Assembly (NCBI GenBank): GCA_031180725.1
Contig: JAPSLO010000012.1
Coordinates: 1 to 64,000, forward strand
Source of the DNA: Roseomonas sp.
Lineage (GTDB): Bacteria; Pseudomonadota; Alphaproteobacteria; Acetobacterales; Acetobacteraceae
Length of the DNA: 64,000 nt
Direction of reading: 5' to 3'
Numbering within the stretch: position 1 is the first letter of the stretch; the number at the start of each line of letters is the position of its first letter. Made by a program: the position numbers and the translations under genes. This document shows positions 1 to 8,929 of the stretch, piece by piece. A model generated the notes under the pieces. The model saw only the letters and a program-made list of their open reading frames with translations. It was not told the DNA's origin and searched no databases.

Positions 1-2014
1 CCTCGGCGCCGTTCAGGTAACCGTAGACGTAGACCGGGGCGCTGACCGGGTCTGAGAACAGGTACCAGCGGTTGGATGGGATCAGCGGCTCGACCAGCGG
101 CTGCACGAAGCCGGCGAAGACGTTGGCATTGCCGGTCTGGTTGGCGGCGACGCTCACCGTCAGCTGCCGCGCCGCGAGCTCCTGGTTCGGCCCGATCAGC
201 AGGCGCATCGACGAGCCGACCGCGATCGGCAGGCCGTCGAGGGTCTTCTGCTTCATGATCGCGGCGCGGCCGACCGCGAGGTTCGGCAGGTCGAGTGCGG
301 TGCCGGCCGAGGCCTTGTTCGCCCGCGCCGCGCCGGTGCCGAACACCGCGGCGCTGCCGGTGGTCAGCGTCGGCCCGTCGCCATTGGCGCTGTTGAGCAG
401 CCCGTAGGCGGTGGCGTTCTCGAAGTCGGCGACGCGCCGCCCGATCATTGCGGCGAAGTCGGTGAAGGCGCCGAGGTCGTCGTTCACCAGCATCGGCCGG
501 GTCACCCGGATCCGCCGGGCGAAGGTCTGCAGGAGCACGATCTCCTGGCTCTCGGACATGGTCCCGGCCTGGATCTCGCCGTTCTCCAGCAGCGGCAGCA
601 GGGTCGGGAAGTCGCCGACGCGCAGGTGCCGGTGCGGCTTGAAGTCGCGGAAGTCGCGCCGGAGGAAGATCTGCCGGTAGCTCGGCTGCGCCGGCGCATA
701 GGCGGCCAGCAGCATCTTGTTGGCTGCGGCCGAGAGCAGCAGCGGGAAGTCCGAGGTGGTGTGGAAGGCGCGCTCGGCGAGCAGGGTCGGGTTGCGCGGG
801 ACGCTCCGCTCGCCGCGGGCCCGGAGCAGCTCGCCGACCATGTCGGAGGGCCGCCAGCCCAGGAACTCCGCGTGGCGGCCGGCACCGGGGCCGCTGCCAC
901 GCGGCTGGTAGCCGGGCATGGAGCGGGCGGCGAGCGCCTCGGCCATGGCGTCGACCAGCACCGCCGGATCGTCGTTGGCCGGACCGGTCTCTGGTCGCGC
1001 CGGGATCGAAGGACGCGCCCCGCCGGCGGTGAAGGCATCCCACAGGCGGCCGCGCAGCACCTCCGGCGTGACCCGGTCACGGATGGCCGCCTGCCGGAGC
1101 TCGTCTACGCGGGCCTCGGGCAGCAGGCCGCGCGCGGCGGCGAGCACCGGCTCATAGCCTGCGATGCGCTCCACCGCGGCGCGCTCGGCCTCCGCGCGGA
1201 CGGCGTCGAGGTCGGGTGCGGGCGGGGCCGCGCGGGTCGCCTCCGGCGCCGGGCTCGGAGTGGCGGTCGCTGTATCCGGCGGCGGGGCGGCCGGCGGCTG
1301 CGCCGAGGTGGCGGGGGTGGTGTCGGGCACGCTGGGCTCCTGTGGACAGGGCTGTGGGGAAGGCTGTGGATCGCCGTCGAGGGGCGGCTCCACGGCAGGG
1401 CTCGGCTCGGCCAGGGGATCGTCGCCGCGGGTGACGGCGAGCCCGTCCAGCGGGACGGGTACGACGGAGATCTCGAAGGGCTCCCAATCCACCGCCCGGT
1501 GGATTGTCTCGCCTGTTGCGGCGTCGGGGCGCGGTTCGTAGCGGTGCACGCGGTAGCCGACGCTCACCGCCCGCAGCGTGCCGTCGGCGACGCGCTGCCA
1601 GACCGGCTCCACATCGGCGGCGGAGGAGAACTGGAGCGTGGCGAACCCGCGGCCGCGCTCGAGCCGGGCGGCAATCACACGGCCGAGGACGTCCCGGGCA
1701 TCGCCCCGGCGGTGAGTGTTCAGAACGGGTGCGCGGCCAGAGCGGAGCGCGTCCATGCGCACCGAATTGGGCGACATCTCCAGCTCCTCGGTGATGAGGC
1801 CGAGGGTGGGGACGAAGTTGCGGGCTCGGGCGCCGGTGCTCCACACCACTTCAACGGTGCGGACGGTACGGTCGACGGTGGCGGGCGCGGCGAGGGCGCG
1901 CTGGGCCACGATCGATTGCCCTGCGGCCGAATGAGGGTCTTGCGGGCTGCTTGCGGGCCATGCCGCGGCGTCCGGTGCGGGGCTGCCCCCACCCGGGTCG
2001 ATCTGTTCGGTCAT
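1..2014 (-). CDS. prohead protease / major capsid protein fusion (partial)
   Basis: One reading frame of at least 671 codons runs off the left window edge. Residues 40-190 resemble an HK97-type prohead protease: His101 in an LNTH context and Ser151 in a VSVGY context fit the catalytic His and Ser. A Pro/Ala-rich linker (about 200-270) follows. From about residue 330 to the edge the protein looks like an HK97-fold capsid subunit. Fusion of protease and capsid in one polypeptide is a known arrangement in such prophages; self-cleavage would release capsid subunits during head maturation. The ATG at 2014 is the first good start. It lies downstream of terminase, gpW and portal on the same strand, the usual head-gene order, but is separated from portal by an oppositely oriented gene. 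Confidence 0.85.
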   Translation of the reverse strand, partial: MTEQIDPGGGSPAPDAAAWPASSPQDPHSAAGQSIVAQRALAAPATVDRTVRTVEVVWSTGARARNFVPTLGLITEELEMSPNSVRMDALRSGRAPVLNTHRRGDARDVLGRVIAARLERGRGFATLQFSSAADVEPVWQRVADGTLRAVSVGYRVHRYEPRPDAATGETIHRAVDWEPFEISVVPVPLDGLAVTRGDDPLAEPSPAVEPPLDGDPQPSPQPCPQEPSVPDTTPATSAQPPAAPPPDTATATPSPAPEATRAAPPAPDLDAVRAEAERAAVERIAGYEPVLAAARGLLPEARVDELRQAAIRDRVTPEVLRGRLWDAFTAGGARPSIPARPETGPANDDPAVLVDAMAEALAARSMPGYQPRGSGPGAGRHAEFLGWRPSDMVGELLRARGERSVPRNPTLLAERAFHTTSDFPLLLSAAANKMLLAAYAPAQPSYRQIFLRRDFRDFKPHRHLRVGDFPTLLPLLENGEIQAGTMSESQEIVLLQTFARRIRVTRPMLVNDDLGAFTDFAAMIGRRVADFENATAYGLLNSANGDGPTLTTGSAAVFGTGAARANKASAGTALDLPNLAVGRAAIMKQKTLDGLPIAVGSSMRLLIGPNQELAARQLTVSVAANQTGNANVFAGFVQPLVEPLIPSNRWYLFSDPVSAPVYVYGYLNGAE

Positions 2015-2140
2015 GATTTCAGCCCCGCTACTGTGCTGGCGCGCGTCGCCACCAGCGGTTGGTCTGAGTTCCTGGATTGGTGAAGGACCCAGGGCTGGAG
2101 ACCATTCGCAATCTATGCTGCGGCGCACCATCTACGACTG

Positions 2141-2731
2141 ATGGCGATTACAACGAACCTGCCGATGATCTGGGCCCCTGTCCGGAAGAACCCGTTCCTG
2201 AGCGTCTGGTTCAGCGCAGCCAACACCATGGCCGGCGCGAGCCGCGGCTTCTGGCTGGCAGAGCTGCACCGGCACCAGGCGACGATGCTGGCCGAGCTCG
2301 GCCAGCAGACGCTGCGCTTCTGGAGCGCCGCATCGCTGCCCCAACCTGCGCTCCGTCGCACTCCTTCCGACGCCGGCGTGACGGAGGCGAGCACCGCCCT
2401 TGCTGAGCCCGATCGCGCGGCGGAGCGGCACGCTTCTGGTGACGCTCAGGCTCAGCCCGATGCTCCATCGGAGCAGCCGACCGCTCAGCTCCTTGCAACC
2501 GGCGTGGGCGAAACTCCCAACTCGGGCCAAGCGGAGCCGAAGGCACGCGCAGCAGACGCGCCGCAGCGGAAGGCTTCCGACAGCACCGGTGCTCAGCCCA
2601 AGACGTCCACGAAACGGCCTGCCGCCCAGCTCCGCGCGTCGGTGGTGCGCCGTGCCTCTGTTTCGAAGCCGGCGAAGCCGAAGGCTCGCAAGGCCGCCCT
2701 GACCAAGCGGAAGGCCAGGAGCGCACGTTGA
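2141..2731 (+). CDS. phasin-like protein with basic histone-H1-like tail (putative)
   Basis: A 196-residue protein. The first 65 residues (NPFLSVWFSAANTMAGASRG and following, ending with a QQTLRFWSA-type segment) look like the short amphipathic helix block of polyhydroxyalkanoate granule phasins. The remainder is low-complexity, rich in Ala, Pro, Glu and Lys, and ends in a strongly basic KPKARK-type tail. This layout recalls PhaF-type phasins, which coat storage granules and also bind DNA. It is encoded opposite to the head genes that flank it, so it was probably gained as independent cargo. The family call is pattern-based and uncertain; a short unknown DNA-binding protein is the alternative. 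Confidence 0.5.
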   Translation: MAITTNLPMIWAPVRKNPFLSVWFSAANTMAGASRGFWLAELHRHQATMLAELGQQTLRFWSAASLPQPALRRTPSDAGVTEASTALAEPDRAAERHASGDAQAQPDAPSEQPTAQLLATGVGETPNSGQAEPKARAADAPQRKASDSTGAQPKTSTKRPAAQLRASVVRRASVSKPAKPKARKAALTKRKARSAR

Positions 2732-2751
2732 CGCAGTTGCTGCCGGGCCGG

Positions 2752-4225
2752 TCAACCTGCAGCGGTGGCCTGCGTAGCTGACGCCGCACCGGTGGCGGCG
2801 ATCTCGACCGCGGCCATCTGCGCGGCGTCCTGCGCAGCGCCGGATTTGGCGACACGCCGCGGGTCGGTGTCGACGGAGATGCCAGCATCGTCGAGTAGCG
2901 CATTCGCCTCTCGGATCATCTCCACGGCCGCGCGGAAGTCGTAGCCGAAGGCACCCGCCGCCTCAGGCTGCGGCACGAAGCCCGCGCGCACCTGCGCGAT
3001 CAGCGCCGTGGTGTCCTTCAGCGGGTCGATCATCTCGTGCGCCGGCGGGACGTAGCTGACCTCGGCCGGCATCTCCGCGCTCCACATTCCGAGCAGCGCG
3101 CCGTGGGCGTGGAACCGCTCGGCGATGGGCCGGACCAGCATCGGGATCAGCATGCCGTACTGGACCTGCTCGCAGAGCCGGCGGAACTCGATCTTGCCCG
3201 CGCGCAGCGAGGAGTAGTTCGCTTGCGTCAGGTCGCCCGAGACCTGGTCGTAGGTGAGGCCGGCGCCCACGGCGGCGGCCTCGAGCGCCCGCTTGGCGAA
3301 GGCGGCGTGGCTGCCGCCGCCCGAGGGGTTCACCACCTCCACCGATCCCATTCCCCGCCGATACAGGATCATGCCCGGCTCGAAGCTCTCGACCGCGCGG
3401 CCCTGGGCGTCGCGGAGCAGCCCGGCGGCCGTGCCGGTCAGCGCCTCCTCGCCCTCCTCCGAGACCACCGCGGCCAGGCAGGCCTCAATCTTGGCCTTCA
3501 TCAGCAGCGCCGCCTCGTAATCGCCAAGGTCGCGCAGCCGGAGCAGCACCGGGGCGAGCCAGGAGACGTCACGGAGCTGGCCGGGCCGGCGCTTGCGGTA
3601 GACGTGCAGCACGTCACCGGCAGGGATGCGCTGGCTGCTCTGCCAGGTGGCGCCCGGCAGGATCCAGGCCGCGCCGGGATGCACCCGGTGGAGCCAGTAA
3701 CCGATCGGCTCGCCCGCCTCGCCGAGGGCGATGCCCTGGATAGTCACGGCGCCGTCGACCATGCCGTTCCGCGCAGTGTCGAGGTGGTCGCTCTCCAGCA
3801 CCTGCAGCTGCAGCCCGATCGGGTTCGCCGGCGACGGCGGCACCATCAGAAACCGGACGAAGCACTCGCCGCTCTCCACGACGGCGCGCATTGCCAGAGC
3901 CTGCAGGCCGTAGAGGTCGAGCCGGCCCTCGGCGTCGCAGGCCGTACTCTCCGCCCAGCGCTGCCCACGCCCGGCTGTGCACGGCATCCGGCCAGCGCGT
4001 GGTGATGCCGGCGCCGACGGCGTTGCCGGTCCAGAGGTCGACGATGCGGGTGGCGTAGGGATCGTTCCGGACTGCGTCGCGGGCGCGGCGGGCCACCGTC
4101 GCCGCGGCCGCGCCGGCTTCGGCGTTGGCGCTGCCGCCCGAGGGCGCCCACGCCGATGCACGGCTGTCCCCTGCCGCGGCGTAGCCGCGGACCGCCCGCC
4201 ACGCCTCGCGCAGCCGTCGCATCAT
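2752..4225 (-). pseudogene. phage portal protein, lambda gpB family, broken by a frameshift
   Basis: The N-terminal part reads from the ATG at 4225 (starting MMRRLREAWRAV, then a segment around DPYATRIVDLW that is typical of lambda-type portals). The rest (WAESTACDAEGRLDL onward, about 400 residues, ending at 2752) is in another frame. Removing one base near 3958, at the junction of an AWAA segment and WAEST, restores a single 490-residue portal protein. The portal forms the dodecameric DNA gate at the head vertex. The start overlaps the gpW stop by four bases, as expected for a once-coupled head operon. A real inactivating mutation, a recoding site and a sequencing or assembly error are all possible. 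Confidence 0.8.
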
Positions 4226-4458
4226 GCGTTGCCGCCGCGCGAAAAGCTGGCGAGCGTCACTGAGGGGCGACGCGCGGCGCAGTTCTCGGCGCCATGCAGC
4301 ACGGCCAGCGCCCGGCCGAGCTCGTCGAGGCTGCGGTACTCCACGGTGCGCCCGTCGAAGGTCACCCGCGTGGTGCCGCCGGTGTAGGCCGCAGCGAGCA
4401 CGACGGCGCGGCTGCCGGCGGGCTGCGCCAGCGCCCAGGCGAGGACGATCGGATCCAT
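4222..4458 (-). CDS. gpW-like head-tail connector protein
   Basis: A 78-residue protein starting MDPIVLAWALAQ and containing a YTGGTTRVTFDGRTVEYRSL-type segment, the pattern of lambda gpW family head completion proteins, which join the portal vertex to the tail after DNA packaging. Size fits the family (about 70 residues). It lies 13 bases after the terminase stop and overlaps the portal start by four bases, the conserved order terminase, gpW, portal. The frame is open further upstream, but that extension is Arg-rich and unlike the family, so the ATG at 4458 is preferred. Confidence 0.8.
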   Translation of the reverse strand: MDPIVLAWALAQPAGSRAVVLAAAYTGGTTRVTFDGRTVEYRSLDELGRALAVLHGAENCAARRPSVTLASFSRGGNA

Positions 4459-4471
4459 CGATGTCTTCCCT

Positions 4472-6436
4472 TCAGCGCAGCCAGCCGTCGCGCGGCGCGA
4501 GCCATCCGCGCGGCCGCGTCGGTGCGGCAGCCATCGGCGGAGCGGTGGAGGCTGCCGGCGCCTCGATCCGGTCCGCCGCCGGCAGCGACAGCGCATCGGC
4601 CATCCGCGCCCAGCGGCCTTCGCCCCAGCCGTCCATGCCGAGCGCCGCCGCGGCGGCCCGGGCGTAGACCCGGCAGTCGAGCGCCTCGTTGCGTTCCCTG
4701 GTCTTCACCCACTCGAGCCGGCGGAAGCCGTTCCGGCCGGCGCGCGCGACCAGCTGCTCGGCGGTGAGCTGCCGGCAGAACTCCTCGCCGGCCGCGTGCA
4801 CGGGCAGGTGGACGTAGCCGGGCGGGAACGGATCACCGCTTTCCGCCGTCGGCCGGTCGAGCTTCAGCCAGCCATAGGTCTCGCCCTTGAGGAAAGACGA
4901 GCCGACCGGCCAGAGCTTCAGGCCGCCGAGCTTCCGCCCATTCCGCCGCACCTCAGTCGCGGCCGGCTGCCCGACCGCCGCGCGCAGCCCGTCCTGGCCC
5001 TTCACGGCGATGGCACGGCCGACGCCGGCCCGCCGCACGAAGGCGTAGACCTCGGCCGTGGTCATGCCGTCGCCGCTGTCGATTGCCGCCATCGCGACCG
5101 GCAGGCGGTGCCCGCTTGCGTGCCGCCAGGTCTCGCCGAGCAGCCGCCGCAGTTCCTCCCAGACCGCCGCCTCGAACGGATTCCCCGCCAGCACGCGGTG
5201 CTCGACCAGCCAGGACTGCCGGTCCTGACCCCAGGCCCAGAGGCTCGCCTCCAGGCGATCCCGCTGCACGTCGACACCTGCGGTGAGCAGCAGCCCGCCC
5301 GCCGGCACGCTGCCGACCTGCCAATCTTCGCGCCGGTCGTAGAGCCGCTGCCAGTCCGGCGCCTCGCCCGCCTCCTGCCAGGTCTCGCCGAGGACGGTGT
5401 TGCGGAAGGTCTTGATCGCCCGGTCATCGCCCTGTGCAGCGAGCCAGAGCCGCACGACCTCGGACCACGGCATCCAGCCCGGCGGCGAGTAGAGCGCCGA
5501 GATGTGGAAGCCGACCGCGTGCGGGTCCGCGGCCGTGGCGGTGGCCCGCCACTCGCCCGCGGCCAGCATCGCCGCCTTGTGGCGCTCGCCGATCGCGCCG
5601 TCGCAGGCCTCGCAGAGGTAGCGCGCCGTCTCCGGCGCGCCGTCGTCCCAGACCAGCCGCTCGAAGCGCAGCCACCCCATCGCCCCGCAGTGCGGGCAGG
5701 GCACGAAGTAGCGCCGCTGATCGGTCGCCAGGTACTCCCGCTCGATCCGCGAGAGCCCGGCGATGGTGGGCGTGCTGACGAGCAGCATCTTTCGACGCCA
5801 GCCGAAGGTGCGGGCGCGGGCCTCGGCGAGCGCGATCGGGTCGCCTTCGCCCTCGACGTCGCCGGGGTAGGCGTCCACCTCGTCGAGGAACAGGAAGCGG
5901 GCCGACATCGAGCGCAGGCCGACCGCGCTGTTCGCACCGGTCATCACCAGCTGCCCGCCGGGGAACTCCTTGCTGAGCTGACGATTGCCGGAATCGCGCG
6001 AGCGGGCCGGCGCGACCCGTTCCCGGATCGCCGGCGTCGCCTCGACCAGCGGGTCGATGCGCTGGTCGGAGAAGCGTTTGGCGAGTTCCGTCGTCGGCTG
6101 CACCGCCAGCATCGGCCCGGGCGCGTGGTGGATGACGTAGCCGATCCAGTTGTTGCCGCACTCGGTGCCGCCGACCTGGGCGCCCTTCATGAACACCACG
6201 CGTCGGGCCGGGTGGGCCGGCGACAGCGCGTCCATCACCTCCTTCAGGTAGGGCGTACGCGCCGTGCGCCACGGCCCGGGCTCGGCAGATCCCCGCGAGC
6301 CGAGCACCCGGTGCCGGTCGGCCCACTCCGAGACGAGCAGCGCCGGCTCGGGCGCCATGCCGTCGCGCCAGGCCTGCAGGATCTCGGCGTCGCCGTCAAA
6401 GCGGCCGAGCTCATTGAGCAAATGTTCGCCCGCCAT
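4472..6436 (-). CDS. phage terminase large subunit, gpA family
   Basis: A 654-residue protein of full family length. It drives ATP-dependent DNA packaging into proheads and cuts concatemers. Residues 84-92 (KGAQVGGTE) form the variant Walker A motif of gpA terminases, and 181-188 (FLFLDEVD) the Walker B motif. Four cysteines (Cys247, Cys250, Cys275, Cys278) form a zinc-knuckle pattern. A TAGVDVQRDRLE segment near residue 385 begins the nuclease domain. Its start overlaps the stop of the small subunit by one base, indicating translational coupling. No defect is visible, so the packaging motor itself looks intact. Confidence 0.92.
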   Translation of the reverse strand: MAGEHLLNELGRFDGDAEILQAWRDGMAPEPALLVSEWADRHRVLGSRGSAEPGPWRTARTPYLKEVMDALSPAHPARRVVFMKGAQVGGTECGNNWIGYVIHHAPGPMLAVQPTTELAKRFSDQRIDPLVEATPAIRERVAPARSRDSGNRQLSKEFPGGQLVMTGANSAVGLRSMSARFLFLDEVDAYPGDVEGEGDPIALAEARARTFGWRRKMLLVSTPTIAGLSRIEREYLATDQRRYFVPCPHCGAMGWLRFERLVWDDGAPETARYLCEACDGAIGERHKAAMLAAGEWRATATAADPHAVGFHISALYSPPGWMPWSEVVRLWLAAQGDDRAIKTFRNTVLGETWQEAGEAPDWQRLYDRREDWQVGSVPAGGLLLTAGVDVQRDRLEASLWAWGQDRQSWLVEHRVLAGNPFEAAVWEELRRLLGETWRHASGHRLPVAMAAIDSGDGMTTAEVYAFVRRAGVGRAIAVKGQDGLRAAVGQPAATEVRRNGRKLGGLKLWPVGSSFLKGETYGWLKLDRPTAESGDPFPPGYVHLPVHAAGEEFCRQLTAEQLVARAGRNGFRRLEWVKTRERNEALDCRVYARAAAAALGMDGWGEGRWARMADALSLPAADRIEAPAASTAPPMAAAPTRPRGWLAPRDGWLR

Positions 6437-7011
6437 TAGCCGACGCTCACCCGGACATCGTGCCGCGCCGCGAGATGCTCGCGCAGGCGTGCGTCCATCA
6501 TCGTCTGCAGCCGGTGCGCGTCCACCCCAAGCTCGGCCGCCATCTCGGCGGCCACCCGGGCGGGCCAGGCGAGAATGGCGTCGCGCTCCTCCTTGGCGAG
6601 CCGGTGCACCAGCAAAAGGGCACGGGCCTTGTCGACCAGCTTGCCCTTGCGCTCGTCGAGCCGCAGCCGGCGCTCCTGCGCCTTGAGCACCTCGTTCGCC
6701 GTGCGCGCATCGTGGAAGGTGTTCTGGGCGGCACGCGGCAGAGGATCGGGCGAGGCAGCCGGTGCCAGTGGCGCGGCAGCCGGCGCTGCGGGACGCGGAG
6801 GCAGCGCCGCGGTGAAGGCTGCCGTCTTACGCGTCGGGTCGCTGCTCTCGGCAAGCCGGGCGCGGACCTTCTCGACGTCCCAACCGCCGTCCGGCTCGGG
6901 CGCGATGCGGCCGGCGCGCTGCGCCTTCTGCAACGCCGTGTGGGAGACGCCGAGGCGGCGCGCCACCTCGCGCTGCGAGGCCACGCGGCCCGGCTGCGCG
7001 GCGGCGATCAT
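6436..7011 (-). CDS. phage terminase small subunit-like protein
   Basis: About 191 residues from the ATG at 7011 (an in-frame TTG at 7041 would add ten). The N-terminus carries a helix-turn-helix (SQREVARRLGVSHTALQKA) that would recognise the packaging site. An Ala/Pro-rich linker follows, then a charged helical C-terminus (NEVLKAQERRLRLDERKGKL onward) that normally contacts the large subunit. This Nu1-like layout, together with its position directly before the large subunit and a one-base overlap with it, supports the assignment. Confidence 0.75.
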   Translation of the reverse strand: MIAAAQPGRVASQREVARRLGVSHTALQKAQRAGRIAPEPDGGWDVEKVRARLAESSDPTRKTAAFTAALPPRPAAPAAAPLAPAASPDPLPRAAQNTFHDARTANEVLKAQERRLRLDERKGKLVDKARALLLVHRLAKEERDAILAWPARVAAEMAAELGVDAHRLQTMMDARLREHLAARHDVRVSVG

Positions 7012-7198
7012 GATGTGATCGAGATCCCTCGAAGATAGCAATCATCGGAGCGCCGCCGGCGCTTGGCTCAGCCCCCGCCGCAGCGCGAATGGTCCATCAC
7101 GCGCCGATGGAGGCGCAGCATCTGCCCCGACCGGTCCTGCCGGCGGGGCTCGGGGTGGTAGCACCTGGCTCGTCGGGTGCCGGACCGGAGACCCCGAG

Positions 7199-8020
7199 AT
7201 GAAGCTGACCGACACCCAGCGCGCGATCCTGAGTGCCGCCGCGCAGCATCCCGAGCACCTGGCCTATCCGCCCGAGCGGCTGCCGGCCGCGGCGCGGCAG
7301 GCGGTCGCCAAAGCGCTGCTGAAGGGGGATTTGGTGATCGTGGTGCACCGCCCCGCCTACGACGCCATCGCGAAGTGGACGGTGGACGGCGACGAGATGC
7401 TGCTCAAGATTACCGACGACGGGCTGCGCGCCATCGGCATCGACCCGAACGCGGGCGACGCGGCAGAGGAGGACGAGCAGAGCGCCGCCGCCGAGGCCGC
7501 CGCACAGGACGTCGCGACGGGCGCGGACCCGGCGCCCACGGGTGGGGAGGAGCAGGTGCCAGAGGGTGAGGACGCCGCGGCGCCCGAACCCGCCCACACC
7601 CCGCCCAGGCCCGCCCCGCGGGGCAGCCTGAGCGACGCCGCCGCGGCGGTGCTGGCCGCCTGGGACGACGAGGCCAACCGCCAGGCGGACATGATCACCG
7701 CCCTCGACGGGCCGATGCAGGTCCTCCGCGCCGCCCTTGCCGGCAAGCAGTCCCGCCCGGCGCGCGAGCCGGGCGCGCCGCGCAAACCCCGCGAGGGCAC
7801 GAAGCAGGGGACGGTGCTGGCGATGCTCCGTCGCGAGGAGGGCGCCACCATCGCGCAGATCTGCGAGGCGACGGGATGGCAGCAGCACACGGTCCGCGGG
7901 TTCTTCGCGGGCCTAAAGAAGCGCCAAGGGATCCAGGTGCAGGTGCTGGAGCGGGTCCGCCAGGTGGGGCCGCACAAGGAGGGCGCCCGCGGCAGCTACA
8001 GCATCTACCGCACCGCGTAG
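7199..8020 (+). CDS. DUF3489 domain protein
   Basis: A 273-residue protein. Residues 1-85 contain a short alpha-beta domain (MKLTDTQRAILSAAAQHP). The middle, about 85-150, is an acidic Ala/Pro/Glu linker. Residues 195-273 carry a winged-helix-like block (GTKQGTVLAMLRREEGATIA and following, ending GSYSIYR) that matches the DUF3489 family of small predicted DNA-binding proteins common in alphaproteobacterial phages and plasmids. It is transcribed divergently from the terminase genes, has an upstream GGAG ribosome site and is followed by a strong hairpin. Its target is unknown; a regulatory role is inferred from the fold only. Confidence 0.75.
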   Translation: MKLTDTQRAILSAAAQHPEHLAYPPERLPAAARQAVAKALLKGDLVIVVHRPAYDAIAKWTVDGDEMLLKITDDGLRAIGIDPNAGDAAEEDEQSAAAEAAAQDVATGADPAPTGGEEQVPEGEDAAAPEPAHTPPRPAPRGSLSDAAAAVLAAWDDEANRQADMITALDGPMQVLRAALAGKQSRPAREPGAPRKPREGTKQGTVLAMLRREEGATIAQICEATGWQQHTVRGFFAGLKKRQGIQVQVLERVRQVGPHKEGARGSYSIYRTA

Positions 8021-8047
8021 ACTGGAGGTGCAACGAGGCTCAGCGAG

Positions 8048-8077
8048 TCCCCCCGAGGTTGCAGAGCGGGGGGATTT
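8048..8077 (+). terminator. predicted intrinsic terminator after the DUF3489 gene
   Basis: An 8-base-pair stem (TCCCCCCG, 8048-8055, pairing with CGGGGGGA, 8067-8074) with an 11-base loop is followed by TTTG. It lies 28 bases after the stop of the upstream plus-strand gene. The T run is short, so efficiency is uncertain. Confidence 0.6.
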
Positions 8078-8183
8078 GTCGGCCTAGATCCCGACCGAGC
8101 CGGGCGCGAGCATCGCCGAGGTGATCGCCTGCGCGAGCACGGCGGCAAGCGGCATGAGCGGCAAGGACATTGGGGCGGTCCGT

Positions 8184-8447
8184 CTACCTCGCAGCAACGA
8201 CACCGTCGCCTGCTACGGCCCTAGGTCGCGCGCCGATGCGCCGCGGCCGATCCTGGATCACGGCGCCGGAGCGCAGATGCACCACCTGGACGACGCGGCT
8301 CCCGGAGGCTCCGGCGCGTCCGGGGATGGTCAACGTCTCGTCCCGGCGCGCCAAGGCGGGCCTGTTGCTCTTGAAGCGTTCGAAGACGACGTCCTTGTCG
8401 TCGATGGGCGCCCGCATGTCCGGGACTCGCTGATCGGTGTCTGTCAC
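8184..8447 (-). CDS. small hypothetical protein
   Basis: An 87-codon frame overlapping the preceding minus-strand frame by four bases (ATGA). The N-terminal half (APIDDKDVVFERFKSNRPAL, then LARRDETLTIP) has a balanced composition and looks like real protein; the C-terminal third is Arg/Val-rich and less convincing. No family is recognised. It lies in the cargo region downstream of the cold-shock gene on the same strand, and the stop/start overlap is the main support. Confidence 0.4.
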   Translation of the reverse strand: MTDTDQRVPDMRAPIDDKDVVFERFKSNRPALARRDETLTIPGRAGASGSRVVQVVHLRSGAVIQDRPRRIGARPRAVAGDGVVAAR

Positions 8448-8734
8448 CGGTTCCCCGAGTTGCGGTTGCTCTGCGTCGCCTTCGAGACGCCGATCTGCTT
8501 GCCGTTCCCGGCGCGGTTGTGCGCCATGGCGTCCTTCGGATTTGTCTTGCCCGAAGTGCTATTGTTGCCCTGAGGAGCGCGGCCCGCGGGTGGGACGGGC
8601 GGAATGTGTGCCAAGATGATGCTCTCGATTTTGGTTGAGCGTGTTGGGCGCGCTCGGGTGCGACGCTGGTTTGCCGAGTAGCGCAGTGCACGAGCGTTCC
8701 AGCCTGGCGCCCGCTCGGGCGCAGCAGCGCTCAT
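8444..8734 (-). CDS. small hypothetical protein, Asn/Gly/Lys-rich C-terminus
   Basis: A 96-codon frame. Its last 45 residues (QGNNSTSGKTNPKDA, then MAHNRAGNGKQIGVSKATQS) are rich in Asn, Gly, Ser and Lys, unlike the Arg/Ala/Pro bias of spurious frames in this GC-rich DNA, which suggests real coding. The N-terminal half is Arg-rich and the true start may be further in. It sits about 200 bases downstream of the cold-shock gene. No family recognised. Confidence 0.4.
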   Translation of the reverse strand: MSAAAPERAPGWNARALRYSANQRRTRARPTRSTKIESIILAHIPPVPPAGRAPQGNNSTSGKTNPKDAMAHNRAGNGKQIGVSKATQSNRNSGNR

Positions 8735-8858
8735 CGACTGGAGAGTCAGATGACTCGCCTGCCCGCGGCAGTGGCGGCTTGGTGCGCGATGAGCGCAGCG
8801 CGTGGCGCATTCCGAAGAGCGTATCTGCGCTCTCGCGGCAGAGCGATGCAGGGAGCGC

Positions 8859-8882
8859 GGGTGGGCGCGGAGGCGCCCACCC
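8859..8882. other. strong hairpin downstream of the cold-shock gene
   Basis: A perfect 10-base-pair stem (GGGTGGGCGC with GCGCCCACCC) closes a 4-base loop. It lies about 50 bases past the cold-shock stop. No T run follows in the minus direction; a TGTTGTT stretch follows in the plus direction. It may limit readthrough or stabilise the 3' end of the cold-shock mRNA. Confidence 0.45.
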
Positions 8883-8929
8883 TGTTGTTATCGCGCCGAC
8901 GGCCCTGAGGCCGCTGTGGCGCAATAACG

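Noticed and set aside
626-2083. Long plus-strand open frame opposite the capsid fusion
   Set aside because: Gly/Arg-rich, without any recognisable motif, and fully antisense to a well-supported protease-capsid gene; long antisense frames are common in GC-rich DNA.
4796-6439. 547-codon plus-strand frame opposite terminase
   Set aside because: Composition (Arg, Leu, Pro, His) mirrors the complementary strand of the terminase gene; no motif.
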